A stretch of 64,000 bases of DNA from RGIG1995 sp045652425 (GCA_045652425.1 JAZRUG010000026.1:69269-133268); one strand, 5' to 3'. Counted from the stretch's first letter, positions 8,624-17,287 are shown. Made by a program: numbers and translations. Notes: generated from the letters alone by a model not told the origin.

Positions 8624-8701
8624 ATGAGAATTGTTGTTATAAGATCACCGAAGCTGTTTGTTCCACTTCTCCGCAGACTTTTTAAGGTTAATAAAAAGTG
8701 A
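8624..8701 (+). CDS. spoVM: SpoVM-like spore coat/cortex morphogenetic peptide (25 aa)
   Basis: A 25-residue peptide with SD AAAGGGG before ATG 8624. It starts MRIVVIRSPK, aligning with B. subtilis SpoVM (26 aa, MKFYTIKLPK): same length, basic residue at 2, Pro at 9, Lys at 10 and Arg at 17, and a basic C-terminus. SpoVM is an amphipathic helix that marks the curved forespore membrane and recruits SpoIVA in the mother cell. Here residues 11-20 (LFVPLLRRLF) give the amphipathic segment, with an extra Pro at 14. The assignment rests on length, pattern and context only, since so short a peptide gives little statistical weight. Confidence 0.72.
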   Translation: MRIVVIRSPKLFVPLLRRLFKVNKK

Positions 8702-8740
8702 ATAAATATGGCCGATAAAAAATAGAATTGATTAATATTT

Positions 8741-8988
8741 ACGACCTCATCCGTCTCGGCAGCAAAGTGATAGGATAACTATATTTTATATACTGCCTCG
8801 ACACCTTCTCCCACCGGAGAAGGTCTTTGTTTGTACAGACTTAAAAAGCGTTAGTTATATGATAATATAATGCGTTTTTAGGTGAAGGGAAGATAGAACA
8901 TTGTACCTTCTCCGGTGGGAGAAGGTGTCGTACCGCAAGTGAATTTTTATTTTCATTATTCTTTATGCGGTGCGACGGATGAGGTCGT
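8741..8988. repeat. 248-bp interspersed inverted-repeat element, copy 1
   Basis: Starts ACGACCTCATCCGTC and ends with its exact complement GACGGATGAGGTCGT (15-bp terminal inverted repeats). An inner 26-bp perfect inverted repeat lies at 8799-8824 / 8905-8930, each arm itself a small hairpin (ACCTTCTC...GAGAAGGT). It contains no gene. A second copy of the same 248-bp length is at 19130-19377. I see no clear target-site duplication. It begins 39 bases after the SpoVM-like gene. Confidence 0.9.
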
Positions 8989-9060
8989 CTATCCTTCCTT
9001 ATAAATTTGCTTCAGCCCCCCGTTTTTAATGTTATACAAAACACGACATCTTTTTATTGC

Positions 9061-9714
9061 CTATCTTCCAAAATATATACCGTCGCTTTGCATGGTTATA
9101 AGTTTACCCATACTGCCGCCGTGAAGAACGTATAATGCCCCCTCGGTTGGATCATATCCCATTAATGCATCTTCCGCCGCCCTATATGCAAGTGCCGATG
9201 CTCTTGCATCGTATATACTTCCGTCAACCACCGAATCAAAAGAACCTCCCGAATATATAACTTGCAATACCGTATCGGGAAACTCTATATTAGCTACCCT
9301 GTTCATTACAACTGCCCCAACTGCAGTCATAGTCTGCAAATCCGTTCCCCCCGCTTCAGCTTCTATAAGCTTTGCCAAAACATCAACCTCAAACTCACTG
9401 TACGTGTATATATCAAGCCCCATCGCTTGTAATGTCTGATTGCCACATATACCGTCTGCATATATTCCGTTATATTCCTGAAAACGCCTCACCGCATCTG
9501 CCGTATCAACGTCATATACGCCGTCGCACTTGCCGTCATACAGCCCCAATTCTTTCAGTTTTTCCTGAACAAGCGAAACCTTTTCTCCGTTAGAACCGCT
9601 TTCTATTCTCGTTTCAACCGCATCGTTGTAAATTAAAGTATATACAGCCAAAACACTGCACATCACAAGCACCGTAATTATACTGACTCTTGCTCCGTAT
9701 AAAAATTTTTTCAT
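9061..9714 (-). CDS. SleB-type spore cortex-lytic enzyme / cell wall hydrolase
   Basis: A 217-residue secreted or membrane-anchored hydrolase. Residues ~10-28 are a hydrophobic signal/anchor helix; residues ~42-95 form a peptidoglycan-binding type 1 domain (EKVSLVQEKLKELGLYDG, FQEYNGIYADG); residues ~105-217 are the hydrolase_2 (SleB) catalytic domain with LAKLIEAEAGG carrying the catalytic Glu and AVGAVVMNRV. SleB acts as a lytic transglycosylase on cortex peptidoglycan during germination. With the nearby SpoVM-like gene it supports a spore-forming lineage. It is monocistronic. Confidence 0.88.
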   Translation of the reverse strand: MKKFLYGARVSIITVLVMCSVLAVYTLIYNDAVETRIESGSNGEKVSLVQEKLKELGLYDGKCDGVYDVDTADAVRRFQEYNGIYADGICGNQTLQAMGLDIYTYSEFEVDVLAKLIEAEAGGTDLQTMTAVGAVVMNRVANIEFPDTVLQVIYSGGSFDSVVDGSIYDARASALAYRAAEDALMGYDPTEGALYVLHGGSMGKLITMQSDGIYFGR

Positions 9715-9840
9715 TAATTTTCCCTCTTTTCTTTTTTATTTCTTTATGTAATTATTGTTTCTCGTTATATAAAGAATAATTCTCTGTAACTTTAAAAAAT
9801 ATAGACAGATTTTTAAGTTTATTTGATGTGCGGAAATTTA

Positions 9841-9869
9841 TTGACACTTTTTTTGCTTTATGATAATAT
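9841..9869 (+). promoter_or_regulatory. Sigma-A promoter of the 9903-17217 operon
   Basis: TTGACA (9841-9846), 17 bases, TAATAT (9864-9869), with GATAAT at 16-base spacing as an alternative. It is 34 bases before the YdcF-like start. Confidence 0.75.
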
Positions 9870-9902
9870 ATAATTATATTATTATATTTTCTAACGGAGT
9901 GA

Positions 9903-10625
9903 ATGAAAATGAAGCTGTTCAAAAAACACACCGACTCCTCTGTTAAAACCCCAAAGGTCAATATTTTTAAAAGAATTAATTATAAAAAACTCTTTAAAAC
10001 ATTTTTCGTATTGGGAATTGTTGCTTGTATTATTGTTTTTGGCACAAACCTTTTTGTAAAACTGTCAACCCAAAAACTTATACGGACTGATTTTAACGAA
10101 AAATACGATTGTATTCTCGTTCTCGGCGCAGGGGTAAGAAACGGAAGTCCCCGCCCTATGCTTCAGGACAGGCTGGATTATGCTATAAAACTTTACAAAG
10201 ACGGCATTGCCCCCAAACTCCTTATGAGTGGTGACCACGGACAAAAAGATTATGACGAAGTCAACGTTATGAAAAATTACGCCATAGAAAAAGGCGTACC
10301 GTCGGAAGATATTTTTATGGACCACGCAGGTTTTTCAACTTACGAAAGCATCTACCGCACACGAGATATTTTTAAAGCTAAAAAAATAGTTATAGTTACC
10401 CAGGAATATCATCTTTACAGGGCTTTATACATATCAAAGTCCCTTGGCATTTCGGCAGTCGGATACGCTTCAGATCCCAGACAGTACACCGGTCAGCTTT
10501 ACCGGAATTTAAGAGAAGTATTGGCAAGAGATAAAGACTTTTTATACTGTATTTTTAAACCTAAACCTACATATCTCGGAGATGCTATTCCCGTCAGCGG
10601 AAACGGCGACTTTACAAATGATTAA
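9903..10625 (+). CDS. YdcF/SanA family (DUF218) membrane-anchored protein
   Basis: A 240-residue protein with one N-terminal membrane helix (~residues 34-55) and an extracytoplasmic DUF218 domain: YDCILVLGAGVRNGSPRPML, then LLMSGDHG, and a later IVTQEYHLYRALYI. This family includes E. coli SanA, YdcF and ElyC, linked to envelope integrity and peptidoglycan or lipid-carrier metabolism; the reaction is not settled. The SD is ACGGAGTG and a second in-frame ATG is two codons in. It leads a long operon with DNA replication and RNA genes. Confidence 0.85.
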   Translation: MKMKLFKKHTDSSVKTPKVNIFKRINYKKLFKTFFVLGIVACIIVFGTNLFVKLSTQKLIRTDFNEKYDCILVLGAGVRNGSPRPMLQDRLDYAIKLYKDGIAPKLLMSGDHGQKDYDEVNVMKNYAIEKGVPSEDIFMDHAGFSTYESIYRTRDIFKAKKIVIVTQEYHLYRALYISKSLGISAVGYASDPRQYTGQLYRNLREVLARDKDFLYCIFKPKPTYLGDAIPVSGNGDFTND

Positions 10626-10644
10626 GGAAACGGAAAAGTTAAAA

Positions 10645-11163
10645 ATGAACGATAAAGAATCTATAACAAAGAAAATAAAAATTAAAATCCGCAGTCTTAT
10701 AACAGAACTTGAAAATTCGGAAATTGATCCTATGGCACAAAAAGGCTGCGCTCCCTTCGTTGACGACTTACCCGAAGGAGATGACTGCAGCGAATGTATT
10801 GAATTTTCCACAGAAGGTACACTCACACTCAAAGGAAACGTTGCAGAAATTACATACAAAGAAAACGAAGAACTTGGTATGGCTGACATTGAATCAACCT
10901 TGAGATTCAAGGTAAACAGACCTACTATGATAAATCTTATCAGAAGAGGGGCGGCTCCCGCATCTCTTATGTTTGATACGGAATTTCCAAGACGCAACTG
11001 CACATACTGTATCGGCAATATGCCCTTTTCTTTCTGTATCTGTACAAATAACGTAATAAACCGTTTTAGTGAAAACTACGGAAAGATTGTTCTCGATTAC
11101 GATATTGAAATGCACGGAGTCAGAACCGAGCACAATATTTTCACCTTGGAATTTAAAGAATAA
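10645..11163 (+). CDS. DUF1934 (YwiB-like, calycin fold) protein
   Basis: A 172-residue protein; ATG 10645 (MNDKES) is chosen over an ATG at 10582 that would overlap the previous gene by 44 bases, and it has GGAAAAG seven bases upstream. The body matches DUF1934: EFSTEGTLTLKGNVAEITYKENEELGM, and a C-terminal VLDYDIEMHG that ends a beta barrel. Compared with YwiB it has an added N-terminal stretch with Cys residues (CSEC) and a later CTYC. Function unknown. Confidence 0.78.
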   Translation: MNDKESITKKIKIKIRSLITELENSEIDPMAQKGCAPFVDDLPEGDDCSECIEFSTEGTLTLKGNVAEITYKENEELGMADIESTLRFKVNRPTMINLIRRGAAPASLMFDTEFPRRNCTYCIGNMPFSFCICTNNVINRFSENYGKIVLDYDIEMHGVRTEHNIFTLEFKE

Positions 11164-11175
11164 GAGGTTACAAAA

Positions 11176-12219
11176 ATGACACCGATTGAATTCGGAAAAC
11201 TAATAAAAGACAATTTACACGGTGTTTTTCTCTTTTACGGCGAAGAACAATACCTGAAAATGCATTATATTAATCTCACTAAAAAAAGTGTATCACCCGA
11301 CGGCGCAAACGTTATGTCGCTGTCCGGAGAGGGATTGTCTTTAATCGAAGTTTGCCAACAGCTCACTGATATGGCATCTATGCCCTCAATGGATATGAGC
11401 AACAGATTTTTGAATATATATGATATCGAGTGGAAAAAGGCAAAAGAAGAAGAACTCGATTTTTTCGAAGACTGTATGGGTGAATTATCTTCATTTGAAG
11501 ACGTTGTTATCATATTTGATACCCGCCCCGAAAACTTTGACTCCGGTACCGAGAAAAAGCCGTCAAAGCTTCTTGCAAGAATAAATAAGTGTATAGAATC
11601 CGTTAACTTTGCAAAAGAATCCCCTGCACGACTTGCAGCTTGGATACAAAAACATTTTGCCGCGCACAAAATAACTGCTGATCCTAACGTTTGTAACTTT
11701 TTGCTCAAATACTGTGGCAGAGATATGACAACGTTAAATCACGAAATTACAAAGCTTGTGGCATACGTTATGCAAAACAACAGAAATACCGTTACCGAAA
11801 CAGATATTCTTACGGTATCATCTTCTGTAAACGAAATAGACACCTATGATTTTTCAAACGCAATATTAAACGGCAATACCGAAAGAGCTTTTTCTATTTT
11901 GACCGATATGAAGCTCCATAAAACCAAACCCGAGCTTATACTCGGTGGAATAATCAGTGTTTATTCTGACCTCTACACTGTAAAGATTTTACTTGAAGCA
12001 GGTATGCTTATGCCTGAAATCATAAAAGAAACCGGTATACACGAATATAGAGTAAAACTTTACATCAAGAGAGTGAGCAGTTTAAGCAAAAAAGGACTTG
12101 AAAAAGCAATTGAACTATGCCACGATGCAGACGTAAAAATAAAATCGGGAAATCTTGACAGCTACAATGTTCTTGACGTTCTTCTTATCAAGCTGTCAAT
12201 GACGGACAGAATAAAATGA
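11176..12219 (+). CDS. holA: DNA polymerase III delta subunit
   Basis: A 347-residue clamp-loader subunit. The N-terminus GVFLFYGEEQYLKMHYI matches the delta signature, and the middle contains WIQKHFAAHKITADP and LLKYCGRDMTTLNHEITKL, typical of HolA. Delta opens the beta clamp. The stop overlaps the next ATG (ATGA), so it is translationally coupled to the RNase M5 gene. Confidence 0.93.
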   Translation: MTPIEFGKLIKDNLHGVFLFYGEEQYLKMHYINLTKKSVSPDGANVMSLSGEGLSLIEVCQQLTDMASMPSMDMSNRFLNIYDIEWKKAKEEELDFFEDCMGELSSFEDVVIIFDTRPENFDSGTEKKPSKLLARINKCIESVNFAKESPARLAAWIQKHFAAHKITADPNVCNFLLKYCGRDMTTLNHEITKLVAYVMQNNRNTVTETDILTVSSSVNEIDTYDFSNAILNGNTERAFSILTDMKLHKTKPELILGGIISVYSDLYTVKILLEAGMLMPEIIKETGIHEYRVKLYIKRVSSLSKKGLEKAIELCHDADVKIKSGNLDSYNVLDVLLIKLSMTDRIK

Positions 12220-12809
12220 AAAAAATTAAAATTGATATTCCCATAATTGTAGAGGGAAAATATGACGTCATAAAGCTTAATTCCATTATTGACGGTCAAA
12301 TAATAAAAACGGACGGCTTTGGGCTTTTTAAGTCGGAAGAAACACAAAATTATATAAAACAGTTAGCCGACAAAAAAGGCGTTATCGTACTTACCGACAG
12401 CGACGGCGCGGGACTTGTTATAAGAAATCATCTTAATTCCATTCTGCCCAAAGAAAAAATTATACATCTTTATCCTCCGCAAATCGAGGGGAAAGAAAAA
12501 AGAAAGAATACTCCTTCAAAAGAAGGATTCCTCGGGGTTGAGGGAATTTCTCCCGACACTTTGCGCACACTTTTTTCTCGATTTGAATCAGATATAAATG
12601 AAAATAAATCAAAAAAGGTTTCAAAAACCGACCTGTATGAAGACGGACTTATAGGACAACCAAACAGCGTTGAGAAAAGAAATGCACTGAAAAAAACATT
12701 GAATCTGCCCCAAAATATATCTACAAACGCCTTGATTGATACTATAAATTTTCTTTACTCATACGAAGAATACAAGACATTTTTGAAAGAAAGTGAAAAC
12801 AACCAATGA
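12216..12809 (+). CDS. rnmV: Ribonuclease M5-like Toprim protein
   Basis: A 197-residue protein with an N-terminal Toprim domain: PIIVEGKYDVIKL (catalytic Glu) and LTDSDGAG (DxD). RNase M5 matures 5S rRNA in Firmicutes. The C-terminal half (SKTDLYEDGLIG) matches the family's DUF4093 region. Overlaps holA by four bases and the next gene by four bases, so the three form a tight operon. No rRNA gene is in this window. Confidence 0.88.
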   Translation: MKKIKIDIPIIVEGKYDVIKLNSIIDGQIIKTDGFGLFKSEETQNYIKQLADKKGVIVLTDSDGAGLVIRNHLNSILPKEKIIHLYPPQIEGKEKRKNTPSKEGFLGVEGISPDTLRTLFSRFESDINENKSKKVSKTDLYEDGLIGQPNSVEKRNALKKTLNLPQNISTNALIDTINFLYSYEEYKTFLKESENNQ

Positions 12810-13234
12810 CAAAGACAATAAAGGAATTGTTAATTAAATACAAAGAAGTTATAAGTTACTTATTTTTCGGGGTGTTAACGACAGTAGTAGATTTTGTAAG
12901 CTATTTTCTTCTTACGAGATTTTTGCATTTGGGAGAAGGATTTTCAAATGTATTGGCTCAATTTATAGCTATTTTATTTGCTTACGTAACGAACAAACTG
13001 TTTGTATTCGAAGATAAATCGAGCGATTTTAAAAAGCTTATAATCCAGTTTGGAAAATTCTTCTCTTTAAGACTTGTTACACTCGTTATAAACAGTGTTA
13101 TGTTCGTAATAATGGTAGACAAGCTCGGTATAAACGATATAGTAACCAAAGCAATAGTAGTAGTTATAGTCATTATTCTGAACTACGTTTTCAGCAAACT
13201 CATAGTTTTCAAAGGTAAGGAGAAACAACAATGA
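12806..13234 (+). CDS. GtrA family membrane protein
   Basis: A 142-residue protein with four membrane helices. It begins with YKEVISYLFFGVLTTVVDF and has FANVLAQF-type and VTNKLFVFE segments characteristic of GtrA, a small membrane family tied to transfer of lipid-linked sugars (flippase-like role proposed). It overlaps its neighbours by four bases on both sides. No glycosyltransferase is adjacent; a GT2 enzyme of the dolichyl-P type is 40 kb away at 53857. Confidence 0.88.
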   Translation: MTKTIKELLIKYKEVISYLFFGVLTTVVDFVSYFLLTRFLHLGEGFSNVLAQFIAILFAYVTNKLFVFEDKSSDFKKLIIQFGKFFSLRLVTLVINSVMFVIMVDKLGINDIVTKAIVVVIVIILNYVFSKLIVFKGKEKQQ

Positions 13235-14061
13235 ATAAAGTTTACGAAAAACTTTTAAACTGTTATAATCAAATAAAGCAAAGAACGGATTTTGCCCCCA
13301 AAGTAGCTCTTGTTCTCGGTTCGGGACTCGGACACTTCGGTGATTGTATAAAAATCGTCGATACGGTTGATTATGCTTCAATTGACGGTTTCCCTACCTC
13401 CACAGTAAGCGGACATATCGGCAGATTTCTTTTCGGTTACGTTGAAGACGTTCCCGTAGTCGCTATGCAAGGAAGAGTGCATTATTACGAGGGTTACAGT
13501 ATGACCGACGTTGTTTTACCCGTAAGACTTATGTGTATGTTGGGAGCAAAAAAAATAATTCTCTCAAATGCAGCAGGCGGAATTAATCCCCTCTTCAAAC
13601 CGGGTACCCTTATGGCGCTTACCGACCATATATCTTCGTTTGTTCCCTCTCCGCTTATTGGTCAGAATATTGACGAACTCGGTTTAAGGTTCCCCGATAT
13701 GACAAACGTATATGACGTAGACCTCAGAAACGTACTGCTCAAAACCGCGGAAAGCCTTGATATTCCGTTAAAACAGGGCGTATATATTCAGTTTACGGGA
13801 CCTGCTTACGAAACACCTGCAGAAATACGAGCTGCAAGAGTTCTTGGTGCAGACGCTGTCGGAATGAGTACCGCAGTCGAAGCTATGGCGGCTCGTCATA
13901 TGGGCGCTAAAGTATGCGCGGTAAGCTGTATATCCAACCCCGCCGCAGGACTAAACAAAAAACCGCTTACTCACGAAGAGGTTAAGGAAACTGCAGATAT
14001 GGTATCTTCCCAGTTCCAAAACCTTATCTACAACACTATAATCAATATGGAAAAAATGTAA
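13231..14061 (+). CDS. Purine nucleoside phosphorylase
   Basis: A 276-residue trimeric-type PNP that splits inosine/guanosine with phosphate to base plus ribose 1-phosphate. Motifs: VLGSGLGHFGD (phosphate loop), RVHYYEGYS, LSNAAGGIN, and QFTGPAYETPAEIRAAR with GADAVGMST near the C-terminus (purine and ribose binding). Length fits the family. It sits in the middle of the operon, overlapping the gtrA-like gene by four bases. Confidence 0.94.
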   Translation: MNKVYEKLLNCYNQIKQRTDFAPKVALVLGSGLGHFGDCIKIVDTVDYASIDGFPTSTVSGHIGRFLFGYVEDVPVVAMQGRVHYYEGYSMTDVVLPVRLMCMLGAKKIILSNAAGGINPLFKPGTLMALTDHISSFVPSPLIGQNIDELGLRFPDMTNVYDVDLRNVLLKTAESLDIPLKQGVYIQFTGPAYETPAEIRAARVLGADAVGMSTAVEAMAARHMGAKVCAVSCISNPAAGLNKKPLTHEEVKETADMVSSQFQNLIYNTIINMEKM

Positions 14062-14065
14062 TATT

Positions 14066-14536
14066 ATGAACAAAAAACACGTTGATATTTATACAGACGG
14101 CGCATGTAAAGGAAACCCCGGTCCCGGCGGTTACGGCATAGTTCTCGTATACAGAGAAACAGAAAAGAAAATAAGCCGTGGCTTTAGAAACACCACCAAC
14201 AACCGTATGGAATTGTTAGCCGCAATTACTGCGCTCGAAGCCTTAAACGAAAGTTGTAACGTCAGCCTCTATTCCGATTCAAAGTATCTTATTGACGGAA
14301 TGACGAAGGGGTGGGCAAAAAACTGGAAAGCTAACAACTGGATAAAGAGCGACAAGAAAAAGGCGCTTAATACTGACCTATGGGAAAGAATGTTAAGCCT
14401 TGACAGCGTTCACACAATCGAATATATATGGGTTAAGGGACACAACGGTCACAAATACAATGAAATTTGCGACACCCTTGCAGTCGAAGCTGCCGAAAAC
14501 CCTACTTTCGATGATAATATTGGAGAAATTATATGA
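14066..14536 (+). CDS. rnhA: Ribonuclease HI
   Basis: A 156-residue enzyme that cuts RNA in RNA-DNA hybrids. Catalytic D-E-D-D are visible in DIYTDGACKGNPGPGGYG, NRMELLAAI, LYSDSKYLIDG and NEICDTLA; WVKGHNGH carries the general His. Its stop overlaps the ATG of mnmA. Confidence 0.95.
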   Translation: MNKKHVDIYTDGACKGNPGPGGYGIVLVYRETEKKISRGFRNTTNNRMELLAAITALEALNESCNVSLYSDSKYLIDGMTKGWAKNWKANNWIKSDKKKALNTDLWERMLSLDSVHTIEYIWVKGHNGHKYNEICDTLAVEAAENPTFDDNIGEII

Positions 14537-15558
14537 AAATTCTCGTAGGACTCAGCGGCGGTCTTGACAGTACTTATACCGCATATAAGCTTATCAAAGA
14601 GGGGCATACAGTCGAAGGTTTAGTCCTCGAAATGCACGACTATACCGACATTGAAGCAGCCCAAAAAACAGCCGATATTTTAGGTATAAAACTTCATACA
14701 CTCGACTGCCGTGAGCTTTTCAAAAAATACGTTATAAGTAACTTTATTTCGGAATATTCTTTGGGACATACCCCCAATCCCTGCACGGTTTGTAACAGAT
14801 ACGTTAAGATAGCCGAGCTTTGCCGATTTGCCAATGAAAACGGATTCGACAAGGCGGCAACAGGCCACTACGCGCGTATTATTTTTGATAATGAAACACA
14901 AAGATACTGTATAGCTAAAGGAAATGACGAAAGAAAAGACCAGAGCTATATGCTGTGGTATCTTACGCAGGAACAACTTAAAACCCTTTACTTTCCCCTC
15001 TGTGATATAACAAAAGAACAAATACGCGAAGAAATAAAACTAACCGATTTTGCATACCTCGCAGATGCAAAAGAAAGTCAGGAAATATGCTTCATTCCCG
15101 ACAATGACTACGCATCATACATAGAAAACGAAAAAGGTGTTTTTCCCGAGGGCAACTTTATAGATGCCGAGGGAAAGGTTATCGGAAAACACAAGGGGAT
15201 AATTCATTACACTATAGGTCAGCGAAAAGGACTCGGCATAAGCCTTGGTGCGCCGGCCTATATAACAAAGATAGATCCCAAAAAAAATACGGTTACCGTA
15301 GAAAAACAGAGCGACGTTAAGGCTGATACGTTACGTGCAAATTCTCTCAACAGTCAGCTTCTCCTCGCCGAAGACGGAAAAGAATATATACTTGACGTTA
15401 AAATAAGATATGCCGCAAAGCCAATGAAAGCAAACGTAAAAATCGAAAACGGTATTGCTATCGTATTATTCAACGAACCTGTCAGGGCAATAACCCCGGG
15501 GCAAAGCGCAGTTTTTTACAAAGATGATAAAATCGCCTTCGGCGGTACTATTATTTGA
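14533..15558 (+). CDS. mnmA: tRNA-specific 2-thiouridylase
   Basis: A 341-residue enzyme that makes 2-thiouridine at the wobble position 34 of Lys, Glu and Gln tRNAs, using sulfur relayed from a cysteine desulfurase. It has the PP-loop GLSGGLDST, the first catalytic Cys in HTPNPCTVCN, GHYARI, and the second Cys in SQEICFIPD. The C-terminal half is the usual beta-barrel. Slightly shorter than the ~360-residue average. Confidence 0.94.
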   Translation: MKILVGLSGGLDSTYTAYKLIKEGHTVEGLVLEMHDYTDIEAAQKTADILGIKLHTLDCRELFKKYVISNFISEYSLGHTPNPCTVCNRYVKIAELCRFANENGFDKAATGHYARIIFDNETQRYCIAKGNDERKDQSYMLWYLTQEQLKTLYFPLCDITKEQIREEIKLTDFAYLADAKESQEICFIPDNDYASYIENEKGVFPEGNFIDAEGKVIGKHKGIIHYTIGQRKGLGISLGAPAYITKIDPKKNTVTVEKQSDVKADTLRANSLNSQLLLAEDGKEYILDVKIRYAAKPMKANVKIENGIAIVLFNEPVRAITPGQSAVFYKDDKIAFGGTII

Positions 15559-15594
15559 CTTTTATTGCTTAATCTACCGAAAGGAAAATAAATT

Positions 15595-15768
15595 ATGTCA
15601 AACGTAAACAGAGAATTATATTTAAAGTTTGAATACGCCTCATTCAGAGAGCTTGAAGAGCTTCTTCTCGCCGCGCACACACGCGAAGAAAAGGCATTTT
15701 ACAGAGCGCTTTTGAACCTTAAACTTCAAATTGCTCAAGAACGTGTAGTAGGAGAACAGCTGGTATGA
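15595..15768 (+). CDS. Small 57-aa protein upstream of zeta-like kinase (possible antitoxin)
   Basis: A short gene with SD AAAGGA before ATG 15595. The 57-residue product is mostly alpha-helical and charged (FRELEELLLAAHTREEKAF), with no recognised domain. Its TGA overlaps the ATG of the zeta-like gene (ATGA at 15765-15768), the tight pairing expected of an antitoxin or a partner protein. I cannot show that it is an antitoxin; helical epsilon antitoxins are longer and different in sequence. Confidence 0.65.
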   Translation: MSNVNRELYLKFEYASFRELEELLLAAHTREEKAFYRALLNLKLQIAQERVVGEQLV

Positions 15769-16346
15769 AAATATATACGATTATTGCAGGCGCAAACGGC
15801 GTAGGAAAAACCTCTCTTTATCAAATACTTGAAAGTTCAGACGACCTCGGAGAAAGAATAAACATCGATGAAATCGTTTCCGCAAAGGGCAGTTGGATGG
15901 ACAAACTTTTGCAGATCAAGGCAGGCAGAACAGCTATGGCTATGCTCAGCAAATATATTGCAAATGACATCACTTTCCACCAGGAAACAACTCTCCCAGG
16001 AAACGTTATTTTAAAGCAAATAAAAAAAGCCAAAGCAAGAGGCTTTCAGATAAGACTTTATTTTGTCGGAGTCGAATCGGTAGATGTTTCCCTCAAGCGT
16101 GTTGAAAAAAGAGTTACCAAGGGCGGACACGGAATAGATGAAGAAACTATTCGCCGCCGCTTTGAAGCTATGCCCGAACAACTTCGCGCCATTCTTCCTC
16201 TTTGCGACACCGCTTCGTTCTACGATAACACGGTAAGATTCCGCAGACTTGCCTTAACCAAAGGCGACGTTATATTCGACAGCGATATGGACCTTCCCGC
16301 TTGGTTTACCGACCTTGTGGACAAGGGCATAATAAAATACAACTAA
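15765..16346 (+). CDS. Zeta-toxin-like P-loop kinase
   Basis: A 193-residue P-loop protein: Walker A GANGVGKT at residues 9-16, then INIDEIV with the Asp of the zeta active site, and HQETTLPG in the middle, then YFVGVES and RVEKRVTKGGHGI where Arg residues can contact phosphate. Zeta enzymes phosphorylate UDP-N-acetylglucosamine and block wall synthesis. Many chromosomal relatives occur in gut Clostridia and may have other substrates. It is translationally coupled to the 57-aa ORF and embedded in a housekeeping operon, which is unusual for a mobile toxin-antitoxin pair. Confidence 0.85.
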   Translation: MKIYTIIAGANGVGKTSLYQILESSDDLGERINIDEIVSAKGSWMDKLLQIKAGRTAMAMLSKYIANDITFHQETTLPGNVILKQIKKAKARGFQIRLYFVGVESVDVSLKRVEKRVTKGGHGIDEETIRRRFEAMPEQLRAILPLCDTASFYDNTVRFRRLALTKGDVIFDSDMDLPAWFTDLVDKGIIKYN

Positions 16347-16350
16347 TATT

Positions 16351-17217
16351 ATGGATAAGTGTAATATTTGTCCCCGTAAGTGCAATATCGACAGAAATTC
16401 TTCTGTCGGTTTTTGTCTTTGCAATAATACTGCAATTGTTTCAAAAATTATGTTACACAAATGGGAAGAACCACCCATAAGCGCTCAAAACGGAAGCGGT
16501 GCGGTATTCTTTTCGGGGTGTACGCTAAAATGCGTATATTGTCAAAACAAAGAAATAAGCCGCAAACCTGTAGGAACAGAATACACCCCTGAACAGCTTG
16601 CCGATACTTTTCTTGAGCTTCAAAACCAAGGCGCACACAATATTAACCTTGTTACCCCCACTCATTTTACAAAACAGATAATCAATGCTCTTGATATTGC
16701 AAAACCAAAACTTAATATCCCTGTGGTTTATAACACAAGCGGATATGAAACGGTAGAAACGCTAAAATTACTCAAAGGTTATATTGACGTCTACCTACCC
16801 GACTTTAAATATTATGACAGTACTCTGTCTCAAAAATATTCAAAAGCGCCCGACTATTTTGAGGTTGCAATTAATGCTGTTAAAGAAATGTACGAACAGG
16901 TGGGTGCATACTGCGAAAACAAAAGCGGATTAGCCGAAAAAGGCGTTATAATCCGACATCTCGTTCTTCCCGGCTGTCGCCACGACTCTGTGAAGATACT
17001 CGAAGAAATAAAAAACATTTTACCGATTCAAGACATTAGACTCAGCCTTATGAGCCAGTTTACCCCCGACTTTGTTTCTCTCGATTTCAAGGAGCTTTCG
17101 AGGAAAATAACCTCTTTTGAATATAACTACGTTCTAAACAAGGCTATTGAATTGGGATATGACGGTTTCTTTCAACAAAAAGATTCTGCATCGGCAAAAT
17201 TTACACCCGAATTTTAA
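16351..17217 (+). CDS. Radical SAM protein, PflX/PflA-like
   Basis: A 288-residue radical SAM enzyme with the cluster Cys in CTLKCVYC (residues 57, 61, 64). An extra N-terminal Cys set (CNICPRKC, then FCLC) suggests another Fe-S or metal site, as in COG1313 (PflX) proteins, relatives of pyruvate formate-lyase activase whose target is unknown. LVTPTHFTKQI and the VYNTSGYE stretch match that group. Last gene of the operon; four bases separate it from the zeta-like gene. Confidence 0.85.
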   Translation: MDKCNICPRKCNIDRNSSVGFCLCNNTAIVSKIMLHKWEEPPISAQNGSGAVFFSGCTLKCVYCQNKEISRKPVGTEYTPEQLADTFLELQNQGAHNINLVTPTHFTKQIINALDIAKPKLNIPVVYNTSGYETVETLKLLKGYIDVYLPDFKYYDSTLSQKYSKAPDYFEVAINAVKEMYEQVGAYCENKSGLAEKGVIIRHLVLPGCRHDSVKILEEIKNILPIQDIRLSLMSQFTPDFVSLDFKELSRKITSFEYNYVLNKAIELGYDGFFQQKDSASAKFTPEF

Positions 17218-17220
17218 AAA

Positions 17221-17248
17221 GGTATTTGCCGATTTTTCGGCAAATACC
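17221..17248 (-). terminator. Strong hairpin, terminator for minus strand
   Basis: A 12-bp perfect stem (GGTATTTGCCGA / TCGGCAAATACC) with a TTTT loop. The A-run at 17216-17220 gives a T-run on the minus strand, so it would stop transcripts from glyA; on the plus strand no T-run follows. Confidence 0.7.
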
Positions 17249-17287
17249 TACCTTACCTATTCCCTATTCACTATTCACTATTCACTA

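Noticed and set aside
10582..10644. Longer start of the DUF1934 gene overlapping the YdcF-like gene
   Set aside because: The added residues do not look conserved and ATG 10645 has its own SD.
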